Assembly: GCA_963825345.1 (NCBI GenBank)
Contig: CAWGSQ010000012.1
Span: forward strand, 1 to 64,000
DNA: 64,000 bases
Source of the DNA: JACVRW01 sp963825345
Lineage (GTDB): Bacteria > Actinomycetota > Thermoleophilia > Solirubrobacterales > Thermoleophilaceae
Reading direction: 5' to 3'
In this document: in pieces, positions 43,227 through 51,044 of the stretch
How positions within the stretch are numbered: position 1 is the first letter of the stretch
How the letters are laid out: every line of letters begins with the position of its first letter
Program-made: the position numbers and the translations under genes
The notes under the pieces: model-generated
What the model was told of the DNA's origin: nothing
The model's input: only the letters and a program-made list of their open reading frames with translations
Databases searched by the model: none

Positions 43227-44401
43227 CGCAGCGGCAGCCGCTCCAATCCGTAGATGCCGTGGATCGAGCCCAGCTCGGGCTCGTCGTCGAGCGCCAGCCC
43301 CGGCATTCGCGCCGGGAGGAACGACAGCGCCTCCTGCAGCTCGGCGCGCGCGAGGTTCGCGCCCAGGCAGTAGTGGATGCCGGCGCCGAAGGTGAGCGGC
43401 TTCGCGTCGCCGCGGTCCGCGCTGATGTCGAACGCCTCGGCGTCCCCATCCACCCCGTCGCGGTTGCCCGCGAACGAGCACACCATCACGATCGAATCCG
43501 CCGGGAAGGTCACGTCGCGGTACTCGACCTCCTCGTGCAACAGCCGCGCGGTGAACGGCGTGATCGGCTCGAAGCGAAGCAGCTCCTCCACCGCTCCCGG
43601 GGCGAGCTCGGGCCGCTCGGCGAGCAGCTCCCACTGGTCCGGATGCTCCGCGAACACGCGCAGGCCGTGGGCGAGCTGAGACTGCGTCGTGTCCACCCCT
43701 CCCACGAGCACGTTCAGGACGAGGTTCATGCACTCGGCGTCGTCGAGCCGGTCGCCCTCGTGGGAAGCGGCGATCAGGGTGGAGATCAGATCGTCGCCCG
43801 GGTCGTCCTTGCGGCGCTCGATCAGCGCGGTGGCCCACTCGTAGAACTCCTCGCACGCGCGCTCGATGGCGTCGCGCTCGTTCATCAGGCTGGGAGGGTC
43901 GAACTGGCGCTGGATCAGGTTCGACCACTCGTGCAGCCGCGGCGCGTCCTCGAGCGGCGCGCCCATCACCGTGGCGATCGTGAGCGACGGGTACGGCTTC
44001 GCGAAGTCGCCCACGAACTCGCAGCGCCCGCTGCCCTCGAGCGGCTCCCAGAGCTGCGCGAGGAACTCGCGCATCGCGGGCCGCCAGCGCTCCGTGGCGC
44101 GCGGCGTGAACGCCGGGTTCACGAGGTTGCGCAGCCGCCTGTGCCCGTCGCCGTTGATGTGGAGGATGTTGCGGCGCATCTGCTCCAGTAGCGGCCCCTC
44201 CTCCACTCCGAACATCTCGGCGATTCGGAGGCCGGGGAACGTGGCGCTCTTCGTACGCAGGAAGAACGTGGCGGCGTCGCGGTCGAGCACGAAGTAGCCG
44301 AGCGGCGAGCTGGCGAGCCAGGTCTCCGCGCGCAGGGCGTTGATCGTCTCGTGGAAGCGCTGGCCCGTGAGATCTGGCGCCAGATAGTCGAGTTCAACCA
44401 C
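43217..44401 (-). CDS. Cytochrome P450
   Basis: The 394-residue protein has the haem-ligand loop 'FGAGIHYCLGANLAR' (Cys near 342). The K-helix is 'EELLRFEP', and the I-helix 'VLVGGVDTTQSQ' has a Thr pair in the oxygen-activation place. GTG 44401 is preferred to a longer frame because it starts the conserved N-terminal text and leaves 26 bases to the divergent msrA. It is the first gene of an overlapping chain with the LLM oxidoreductase and PPK2. Substrate unknown. Confidence 0.92.
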   Translation of the reverse strand: MVELDYLAPDLTGQRFHETINALRAETWLASSPLGYFVLDRDAATFFLRTKSATFPGLRIAEMFGVEEGPLLEQMRRNILHINGDGHRRLRNLVNPAFTPRATERWRPAMREFLAQLWEPLEGSGRCEFVGDFAKPYPSLTIATVMGAPLEDAPRLHEWSNLIQRQFDPPSLMNERDAIERACEEFYEWATALIERRKDDPGDDLISTLIAASHEGDRLDDAECMNLVLNVLVGGVDTTQSQLAHGLRVFAEHPDQWELLAERPELAPGAVEELLRFEPITPFTARLLHEEVEYRDVTFPADSIVMVCSFAGNRDGVDGDAEAFDISADRGDAKPLTFGAGIHYCLGANLARAELQEALSFLPARMPGLALDDEPELGSIHGIYGLERLPLRWK

Positions 44402-44427
44402 GGAGCGGACGTTACCCTGGAAGGACC

Positions 44428-45084
44428 ATGAGCTTCCTCTTCCGCGATAAGACCGCGATGCCCGAGCCGGCCGACGCTCTCCCCGGACGCGACGCCCGGC
44501 CCTTCGACCTGCCCGACACTCATTTCGTGCTCGGCACGCCGCTCGAGCCGCCGTTCCCCGAGGGAGTGGAGACGGCGATCTTCGGCATGGGCTGCTTCTG
44601 GGGAGCCGAGCGCGGCTTCTGGCAGGCGCCGGGTGTCTACACAACCGCCGCGGGCTACGCCGGCGGGTACACGCCGAACCCCACCTACGAGGAGGTCTGC
44701 AGCGGACGCACCGGCCACAACGAGGTCGTGCTCGTGGCCTTCCGCCCCGACGAGATCTCCTACGACGAGCTGCTGCGCCTCTTCTGGGAGGGCCACGACC
44801 CGACGCAGGGGATGCGCCAGGGCAACGACGTGGGCACCCAGTACCGCTCCGGGATCTACGTGACCTCGGACGCCCAGCGCGCCGCCGCGGAGGCGTCGCG
44901 CGAGCGCTTCGCGGAGCGGCTGCGCAAGGCGGGCTACGGCGACGTGACCACCGAGATCGTGGACGCGCCAGAGTTCTTCTACGCCGAGGACTACCACCAG
45001 CAGTACCTCGCCAAGAACCCGGGCGGCTACTGCGGCATAGGCGGCACGGGTGTCAGCTGCCCAGTAGGGCTGCCATCAGCTTGA
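44428..45084 (+). CDS. msrA: Peptide methionine sulfoxide reductase MsrA
   Basis: The catalytic 'FGMGCFWGAERGFW' (Cys56) and 'GYAGG', 'GRTGHNE' and 'HDPTQGMRQGNDVGTQYRS' segments are diagnostic of MsrA. Two C-terminal Cys ('YCGIGGTGVSC') can act as resolving residues. It repairs methionine-S-sulfoxide. It overlaps the convergent Nudix gene by 32 bases. The N-terminal extension 'FRDKTAMPEPADALPGRD' is common in actinobacterial forms. Confidence 0.96.
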   Translation: MSFLFRDKTAMPEPADALPGRDARPFDLPDTHFVLGTPLEPPFPEGVETAIFGMGCFWGAERGFWQAPGVYTTAAGYAGGYTPNPTYEEVCSGRTGHNEVVLVAFRPDEISYDELLRLFWEGHDPTQGMRQGNDVGTQYRSGIYVTSDAQRAAAEASRERFAERLRKAGYGDVTTEIVDAPEFFYAEDYHQQYLAKNPGGYCGIGGTGVSCPVGLPSA

Positions 45085-45709
45085 GCCGCTCGTCCGCCTC
45101 GGCGGGCCAGCGGTCGAGGTCGGCGGGCCACCAGGTCCACTCGTCGTGCTCGGCATCGGGCACGGGCTCGCAGCGGTCCGGCACCGTGGCGAGCCCGACC
45201 AGCATGTTCATCCCACCCGGCAGTGCCAGCAGCGCCTCCACGGACAGCCGGTCGGGCTCGAGCTGCCACTCCTCCTGAAGCTCGCGGGTGAGGGTCTCGG
45301 CAGGGCTCTCGCCGAGGTCCACCGACCCCCCGGCGCCGAGCGCCCAGCGGTTCGCCCAGGTTGACACCCAGCCCGCGCGGCGGCCCGCCAGCCAGCGGCC
45401 GTCCTCCGTGCGCACCACGCAGAGAGCGGTGAGGCTCTCGGAGGCGTCGTCGAGGAGGCGCAGCGCCCAGCGCACCGGCTGAAGCTCCAGCCGCAGGTTC
45501 TGGCCGTCGTCCTCGAAGCCCACCATGCGCGTGGCGAGCCCGTCGTGCGCGGGCGAGCCGCGCTCGCGCAGGCCCTCAACCGCACCGTCGGCCAGCCGCG
45601 CGACGTCGGCAGGGACCTCGTAGGCCTCGTCGCGCCAGCTCACCTCCACCTGGTCCGGTCGCCAGGGGCCCCGGGCGAGAACTCCGGGTCGCGTGGTCAC
45701 GAACCCCAA
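45053..45709 (-). CDS. Nudix hydrolase with N-terminal extension
   Basis: The Nudix box 'GGSVDLGESPAETLTRELQEE' (cited as GGSVDLGE and RELQEEW, about 124-146) is complete, including the REx2EE core. An N-terminal 100-residue domain of the kind found in plant and fungal Nudix proteins precedes it. It would hydrolyse a nucleoside-diphosphate-linked compound; which one is unknown. Its start overlaps the next Nudix-like gene by 13 bases. Confidence 0.85.
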   Translation of the reverse strand: MGFVTTRPGVLARGPWRPDQVEVSWRDEAYEVPADVARLADGAVEGLRERGSPAHDGLATRMVGFEDDGQNLRLELQPVRWALRLLDDASESLTALCVVRTEDGRWLAGRRAGWVSTWANRWALGAGGSVDLGESPAETLTRELQEEWQLEPDRLSVEALLALPGGMNMLVGLATVPDRCEPVPDAEHDEWTWWPADLDRWPAEADERLKLMAALLGS

Positions 45710-46098
45710 TCTAGACCGCGGGCGCGCAGCAGCACCCGGCAGCAGAGCGATCCCTCGCGCGCGGCCGGCACGAGCTCGGCGGGCTCGCCCCAGCGCAGAT
45801 CGGTGTACTGCGTGTTCGGACCCGGCTGTGGCACCGCCGGCTCTCCGGAGGACACGCGCACCCGCCAGTCCGTCATGCCGGCCTCGCTGCCCACGGGCTC
45901 AAGCGGCTCCACATCCACGCCGAGCTTGTCGCGCCCGGCGCGGCGCACCGCGTCGTCCTCTGGCTCGCCGGGCGCCAGGGTCACCGCCGGGAGGCCCCAT
46001 ACGCCGGGGAGGCTCTCGTCGTCGTCCGGACGACGCACGAGCAGGAGCCCCTCGGGGCCCTCGATCACGAGTGAGACGGAGTGCTTAGGCCACTTCAA
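45697..46098 (-). CDS. Nudix-fold protein with degenerate Nudix box
   Basis: 'HSVSLVIEGPEGLLLVRRPDDDESLPG' (part cited) and 'VWGLPAVTLAPGE' match a Nudix fold. The helix that should carry REx2EE instead reads 'AVRRAGRDKLG', so the metal-binding glutamates are missing. It is probably non-hydrolytic or a regulatory homologue. It overlaps both the canonical Nudix gene and the GGDEF/HD-GYP gene on the same strand. Confidence 0.75.
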   Translation of the reverse strand: MKWPKHSVSLVIEGPEGLLLVRRPDDDESLPGVWGLPAVTLAPGEPEDDAVRRAGRDKLGVDVEPLEPVGSEAGMTDWRVRVSSGEPAVPQPGPNTQYTDLRWGEPAELVPAAREGSLCCRVLLRARGLDWGS

Positions 46099-47770
46099 CG
46101 TCGCGGACGCTACTGCGCGCGTCGCGGTTGTTCAGCGCCGTGAGGAAGGCGGCCACCACTCGGGAGTCGAACTGATCTCCCGCGCAGCGCAGGAGCTCGG
46201 TGCGGGCCGCGCGCTCGTCGATGCCGGCGCGGTAGACGCGGTCCGCCGTCATCGCCTCGTAGGCATCGGCCACGGCGAGGATCTTCGCCTCGATCGGGAT
46301 CTCCGCGTCGGTGAGGCCGCACGGATAGCCCTTGCCGTCAGGGCGCTCGTGATGCGCGAGGATCCACTCGCGCAGATCCTCGAGTCCGCGGCTGTTGAGG
46401 ATCTGTGCGCCGATCTCGGGATGCGTGCGGATCTCGGCCAGCTCGGTCCTGCCGAGCGGCCCCGGCTTCTGCAGGATGGCGTCCGGAAGGCCGACCTTGC
46501 CGATGTCGTGCAGCACGCCGGCCACCTCGATCCGCTTCACCCGCTCGGGTGGCAGGCCGAGCTCGGCCGCGATCATCGCGGAGTAGCGGCCGACGGTCCA
46601 CGAGTGGTCGGAGGTGCCCGTATCGCGGAGGTCGAGTGCCTCGGCGAGTGACACGAGCGTCGAGAGCTGGAACTCGTCGGCGCCGCGCGGATCCTCCGGG
46701 GCGAAAATGGCGGAGAGCTCGGGGTTGAAGATCACGCATCGGTTGCGGCCAAGCGCCTTGGCGGCGTAGAGCGCCTGGTCCGCCGCCTCGAGAACCGAGT
46801 CCGCGGACCCGCCGTGCATCGGGAAGGTTGCAACCCCGAAGGAAAAGGTGAGCACCGCGTCGTCATTGCGGAACTCGTGCTCGACCGCGGTGCGGATGTT
46901 CTCGGCCAGGAGGTAGGCCTCGTGCTCGGTCGCGCCCGGCAGCAGGATCGTGAACTCCTCCCCGCCGGTTCGGGCAATGCAGTCGCCGCCGCGGCGGTGC
47001 CGGGCCAGCACCCGGCCGGTGCGAACGAGCGCCTCGTCGCCGGCGCGGTGGCCGAGGCGGTCGTTCACGGATTTGAAGTAGTCGAGATCGCCGATCACGA
47101 CGCTCAGTGGCTTGCCCGAAGTCTGCGTGTGCTCGACCTCGGTCTGAAGTTGGCGGTCGAGCGCGAGGCGGTTCCTGAGCCCGGTGAGAGTGTCCGTGAG
47201 GGCGGCCTCGGAGAGGCGGTGCACAAGCTGCGTGACGCCGTCGCGCACCACGCGGAGAACGGCGGCGGCGGGGAAGAGGATGCCGACCAGCGTGAGCCAG
47301 CCCGCCGCGACAGAATGCAGCGGGGTGGTGGCGAGCAGGACGGCGAGGTACGCACCGCCCATAAAGGCGAGTTGGGCTGCCGCCTGGCGCGTGCTGAAGA
47401 AGTAGGCGGCGTAGAGGCCGAGCCAGATGTAGAGCATCTCGCCCGAGAGCGCGGGCTCATGCTCGGCGCTCCAGACGTGCGCTGTCACCAGCACCGTCCC
47501 GAGCGCGATGATCGCCGGAAGGAAGCGCGGACGAACCCAACCCGCGCCCGCGTAGAGGACGACCGCAATGACCGCGCATGTGGCAGGGAGCGCAACGCGT
47601 CCGCCGCCAAGCCCGTCCGAGTGGCTCGACAGGAGCGCCACCGCGGTGAGGATCAGCGCCTCGCCGACGAATATGCCCGCGGAGACGCGTGCCGCAAAGC
47701 GCGGACTCGGCTCCACGGCCGGAATGGGATGGACTGGGACGCCCCCCTTAAGTGTCGGGGCCGGGGACAT
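46085..47770 (-). CDS. Membrane GGDEF + HD-GYP cyclic-di-GMP protein
   Basis: Six or so membrane helices (about 28-180) are followed by GGDEF ('ARTGGEEFTILLPG', near 270; active-site form GGEEF) and HD-GYP ('GVLHDIGKVGLP', near 422, and 'HHERPDGKGYPCGL'). The protein therefore carries both c-di-GMP synthesis and phosphodiesterase domains. The first residues 'MSPAPTLKGGVPVHP' are encoded across a degenerate copy of the palindromic repeat seen at 49677-49756. Nudix-like gene follows with a 14-base overlap. Confidence 0.93.
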   Translation of the reverse strand: MSPAPTLKGGVPVHPIPAVEPSPRFAARVSAGIFVGEALILTAVALLSSHSDGLGGGRVALPATCAVIAVVLYAGAGWVRPRFLPAIIALGTVLVTAHVWSAEHEPALSGEMLYIWLGLYAAYFFSTRQAAAQLAFMGGAYLAVLLATTPLHSVAAGWLTLVGILFPAAAVLRVVRDGVTQLVHRLSEAALTDTLTGLRNRLALDRQLQTEVEHTQTSGKPLSVVIGDLDYFKSVNDRLGHRAGDEALVRTGRVLARHRRGGDCIARTGGEEFTILLPGATEHEAYLLAENIRTAVEHEFRNDDAVLTFSFGVATFPMHGGSADSVLEAADQALYAAKALGRNRCVIFNPELSAIFAPEDPRGADEFQLSTLVSLAEALDLRDTGTSDHSWTVGRYSAMIAAELGLPPERVKRIEVAGVLHDIGKVGLPDAILQKPGPLGRTELAEIRTHPEIGAQILNSRGLEDLREWILAHHERPDGKGYPCGLTDAEIPIEAKILAVADAYEAMTADRVYRAGIDERAARTELLRCAGDQFDSRVVAAFLTALNNRDARSSVRDVEVA

Positions 47771-47801
47771 AGACCCTTATTCGGGTTCTGACGGCGAAAA
47801 A

Positions 47802-48425
47802 TTAACCCGAGCGCTGCTCGCGGAGCGTCCGCAGCTCCTCCCTGAGCTCCGCGACCTCGTCCTCGAGCCGTTCGAGACGCTGTTCAAGGCCGTCGGGCGA
47901 CGCCTGTTGGGGGACGGGCTCCATCTCACCGACCGGAGATTCGCCGCCGCCGATCAGATGCCTGTAGCGCTCCTCGCGCTGCCCCGGCCGGCGGTCGAGA
48001 CGCACCACCATCTGCCGCTCGATCAGCCGCTCGAGCGTCTCGCCAAGCTCGTCCATGCCGGCGAACCGATGCAGGCGTTCGGTGCGGGTCTTCAGCTCGC
48101 CGGGAGTCTGCGCGCCACGCAGCATGAGCACGTCGAGAACCGCCATTTCCGCGTCGTCGAGGTCGAGTGCACCGTCGAGCGTGTGGCGGTACTTCATCGA
48201 GCGCCGGTTGGACCAGCTCGCGAGCGTGGCCCACTTGCGCTGCACGAGCCGGTCGATGCCGCCGCGGATCGTGTTCTCGTCGTAGTCCACGACCGGGTCG
48301 CGGTTGGTGGACTGGTTGCAGGCCAGCCGCAGCGCGTTCAGCGTGAGCGGATAGACGTCGGGCGTGGTCCGCTGCTTCTCGATCAGGCAGCCGAGCACGC
48401 GGATCTCCACAGCATCCGGTTCCAT
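47802..48425 (-). CDS. YceH/DUF480 winged-helix protein
   Basis: The 207-residue protein begins 'VEIRVLGCLIEKQRTTPDVYPL' (cited in part) and has 'LNALRLACNQSTNRDPV' and 'VLMLRGAQTPGELKTRT', the two winged helices of the YceH family. A coiled-coil tail 'LERLEDEVAELREELRTL' ends it. ATG 48425 matches the family start. DNA binding is likely but the regulon is unknown. It is divergent from the MFS gene. Confidence 0.93.
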   Translation of the reverse strand: MEPDAVEIRVLGCLIEKQRTTPDVYPLTLNALRLACNQSTNRDPVVDYDENTIRGGIDRLVQRKWATLASWSNRRSMKYRHTLDGALDLDDAEMAVLDVLMLRGAQTPGELKTRTERLHRFAGMDELGETLERLIERQMVVRLDRRPGQREERYRHLIGGGESPVGEMEPVPQQASPDGLEQRLERLEDEVAELREELRTLREQRSG

Positions 48426-48487
48426 CTGCGGCGGCGAGGCTACAGCACAGGCGACGACGGGTTTGCGGCGACTGCCATGCTCGGGAC

Positions 48488-49687
48488 GTGGGCGTATACG
48501 CACGAATCCTTCGCACACCGGGCGTCGCGGCGATCGTGGCCGCAACCGTGGTCGGGCGCCTCCCGATCGGCATCAGCGGGCTTGCGATTCTGCTCTACGT
48601 GCAGGAGGTGAGCGGCTCCTTCGCGGCAGCCGGAGCGTGCGCGGGAGCGCTCGCCCTCGGCAGTGCGCTCGGTGCTCCGTTCCAGGGCCGGCTGATCGAC
48701 TGGCGCGGCGAAGGGGCGCTGCTTCCCCTTGCGTTCGTGCACGCCGCCGGGCTGCTGCTCGTGTGGGCGCTCGGAGCCGGCGATGCCGGGTCGGCCATGC
48801 TCGCGGTGGCGTCCTTCTGCACCGGGGCGGCGATCCCGCCGGTGTCGTCGGTGCTGCGCTCACGCTGGCCGCTGCTGCTCTCGGAGCGTCCGGAGCTGAT
48901 CCCGAGCGCCTACGCGCTCGACTCGGTCCTGATCGAGATGATCTTCGTGATCGGCCCGCTTCTGACGACGGTGACCGTGGCCACGGTCGGACCTCAGTAT
49001 GCCCTCGCGGTCTCCGCCGCGTGCGTGCTCGGCGGAACGTCGATGCTGCTCGCAGGCCTGCACGGACGGGAGCGGCCCGAGGCGCCGCAGGCGGGCTCGC
49101 GCCGCTTCGGGCTCGGCGCACTGGCGGCCCCTGGTCTCCGCACTCTGGTCCTCGCGAGCCTGCCCGTGGGCTTCGCCTTCGGCACGATCGAGGTGGTGCT
49201 GCCCGCGTTCAGCGCCGACCAGGGCCAGAGAGAGCTGGCCGGCGTGCTGCTCGCCGTCTGGGCCGGGGCGAGCGGCGTGGCAGGACTCGCGTACGGGGCA
49301 TGGCCGCCGCGCTCGCCGCTCACCGCCGTGCACCTCCGGCTCGCCTGCGTGATCCCGATCGTGACCGCGGGTCTGATCGCCGCAACCTCGCCACTCACGA
49401 TGGGCCTGCTCGTCGTATTGATGGGCCTCCCGATCGCGCCGCTGATCGCCTCGCGCAACCAGCTCGTCGAGCGCGTCGCCCCACGCGGCACCTCGACCGA
49501 GGCGTTCACGTGGCCGCTCACCGCCCTGGTGGCCGGCGTCTCACTGGGAGCGGCGGTCGGAGGCGCACTCGTGGAGTCGTACTCGTGGTCCGCTGCCGTG
49601 CTCGCGGCGGTGGTCGTGTCCGCGGCCGGCGCGGTGCTGCTGGTAGCGAGACGCGACACGCTCGCACCAACCCTCAAAGGGGTCTGA
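48488..49687 (+). CDS. Major facilitator superfamily transporter
   Basis: Twelve hydrophobic helices in 399 residues, the loop 'GAPFQGRLIDWRGEG' between helices 2 and 3 and 'MGLPIAPLIASRNQL' indicate an MFS permease of the drug-efflux-like type. The cargo is unknown. Its last codons (TLKGV-stop) are read from the first copy of the 32-bp palindromic repeat, so the repeat forms the 3' end of the gene. The start is GTG 48488. Confidence 0.9.
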   Translation: MGVYARILRTPGVAAIVAATVVGRLPIGISGLAILLYVQEVSGSFAAAGACAGALALGSALGAPFQGRLIDWRGEGALLPLAFVHAAGLLLVWALGAGDAGSAMLAVASFCTGAAIPPVSSVLRSRWPLLLSERPELIPSAYALDSVLIEMIFVIGPLLTTVTVATVGPQYALAVSAACVLGGTSMLLAGLHGRERPEAPQAGSRRFGLGALAAPGLRTLVLASLPVGFAFGTIEVVLPAFSADQGQRELAGVLLAVWAGASGVAGLAYGAWPPRSPLTAVHLRLACVIPIVTAGLIAATSPLTMGLLVVLMGLPIAPLIASRNQLVERVAPRGTSTEAFTWPLTALVAGVSLGAAVGGALVESYSWSAAVLAAVVVSAAGAVLLVARRDTLAPTLKGV

Positions 49688-49756
49688 CCCCTTAAGCGTC
49701 AGTGACTCAAGGGGTCTGACCCCTTAAGCGTCAGTGACTCAAGGGGTCTGACCCCT
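49677..49756. repeat. 32-bp tandem repeat with GGGGTCTGACCCC palindrome (2.5 copies)
   Basis: Units begin at 49677, 49709 and 49741; the first two are identical over 32 bases, and the third stops after the palindrome. Each unit is the palindrome AAGGGGTC-TGA-CCCCTT (interrupted by TGA-like centre) plus a spacer AAGCGTCAGTGACTC that overlaps its end. The stop codon of the MFS gene sits inside copy one. It may act as a multi-hairpin terminator, and it resembles dispersed bacterial palindromes of the GGGGTCAGACCCC type. Confidence 0.85.
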
Positions 49757-49771
49757 GTAGCCTCGCGCGCC

Positions 49772-50218
49772 ATGGGAAATATCAGCGGTGAGCGCTCCGT
49801 CGAGATCGATGCTCCGGTCGAGCGCTGTTACGAGATCGCCTCCGACATCGCGAAAGCGCCGGAATGGCAGGGCTCGCTCAAGGACGTGGAGGTGCTCGAG
49901 CGCGACGGCCAGAAACGGGCGACGCTGGCCGAGACGGAGTCGGACGCGAAGGTGAAGACGGTTCGCTCCACGCTGCGCTTCTCGTACGAGGAGCCGACCG
50001 CGATCCGCTGGGTCCAGGAGAAGGGCGAGACCAAGTCGCTCACCGGCTCCTGGACGTTCGAGGATCTCGGCGAGGGCCGAACGCGTGCCACGTACGCGCT
50101 GGACGCGGACCCCGGCCGCATGCTCGGCCTGCTGCTGCGCGGGCCGGCCGAATCGAAGGTGCGCGACTTCCTGCTCGGTGACGCCGCCGAGGGCCTCAAG
50201 CAGCGGGCGGAGGGCTGA
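49772..50218 (+). CDS. SRPBCC/START-like ligand-binding protein
   Basis: 'SVEIDAPVERCYEIASDIAKAPEW' (part cited) and 'GSWTFEDLGEGRTRATYAL' are the start and late strands of a polyketide-cyclase/START-like helix-grip fold. Such proteins bind hydrophobic ligands; ligand unknown. It precedes the cupin gene by three bases, so they are likely co-transcribed. Confidence 0.88.
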   Translation: MGNISGERSVEIDAPVERCYEIASDIAKAPEWQGSLKDVEVLERDGQKRATLAETESDAKVKTVRSTLRFSYEEPTAIRWVQEKGETKSLTGSWTFEDLGEGRTRATYALDADPGRMLGLLLRGPAESKVRDFLLGDAAEGLKQRAEG

Positions 50219-50221
50219 GCG

Positions 50222-50620
50222 ATGGCCGGCCATACGCGCGTGAACCTGAAGTCCGACGTGCAGGACATGGCGCCGAAGTTCGGCATGGAGGGGATCGAGT
50301 CGCGCTTCGCGCGGACCAACCTCGAGCTCGAGAACTCCGGCCTCAGCTACTTCCGCCTCGACGGCGGCTTCCGCTCGCCGTTCGGCCACACGCACTCCGA
50401 GCAGGAGGAGGTCTACGTGATCGTCTCCGGGAGCGCCAGGGTGGCGTTGGACGACGAGATCGTGGACCTCGCCCAGTGGGACGCAATCCGGATCCCCAAG
50501 GGGACGATGCGCGGCATGGAGGCGGGAGCCGAGGGCGCCGAGATCCTCGCATTCGGCGCCCCGAACACCGACAACAAGGACGCCGACATGCAGCCGGGCT
50601 GGTGGCCCGAGGGCGGCTAG
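50222..50620 (+). CDS. Cupin-fold protein
   Basis: The cupin motif 1 'FGHTHSEQEEVYVIVSG' carries two His and a Glu for metal binding, and motif 2 'IRIPKGTMRGMEAG' lacks the usual His. The barrel is single and complete. Function unknown. Its end overlaps the convergent NTF2-like gene by four bases. Confidence 0.88.
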   Translation: MAGHTRVNLKSDVQDMAPKFGMEGIESRFARTNLELENSGLSYFRLDGGFRSPFGHTHSEQEEVYVIVSGSARVALDDEIVDLAQWDAIRIPKGTMRGMEAGAEGAEILAFGAPNTDNKDADMQPGWWPEGG

Positions 50621-51009
50621 CCGAGCGCTTCCCTCGCCGACTCGAGGTCTTGGTAGGGCACGATGCGCGTGATCTTCCCGCCCTCGACCGTGTGCACGAC
50701 GACGGTATCCAGCCCCACCTCGAGTCCGCTCGAGGCACCGCGTCCGGCGAGGCGGGCACGGGCGAGCACGTGGTCCCCCTCGGGGATCAGCTCGAACGCC
50801 TCGTAGCGAACGTCCTCGAGCATGCCCTGGAAGCCCGCGAAGTAGCGACGCGCGCCCTCGTGCCCCAGATAGGTGTCCGGCTCGGCCGACACGTCCGGGG
50901 GAATCACGATCTCGATGTCCTCGTCCATCACCTCGAGGACGGCCTCGACACCGCCGCTCGCGTACAGCTCGAAGAGCCTCCGGACGACCTCCACATCCGC
51001 CTCGCTCAT
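50617..51009 (-). CDS. SnoaL/NTF2-like protein
   Basis: 'ADVEVVRRLFELYASGGVEAV', 'MDEDIEIVIPP' and 'GGKITRIVPYQDLESA' identify the SnoaL-like fold, as in 21300-21713. ATG 51009 is chosen; a GTG at 51018 is the alternative. It is divergent from the monooxygenase gene. The ligand or reaction is not known. Confidence 0.8.
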   Translation of the reverse strand: MSEADVEVVRRLFELYASGGVEAVLEVMDEDIEIVIPPDVSAEPDTYLGHEGARRYFAGFQGMLEDVRYEAFELIPEGDHVLARARLAGRGASSGLEVGLDTVVVHTVEGGKITRIVPYQDLESAREALG

Positions 51010-51044
51010 CCCGGACACGATACGGCTCGGATAGCGTCCCGCGG

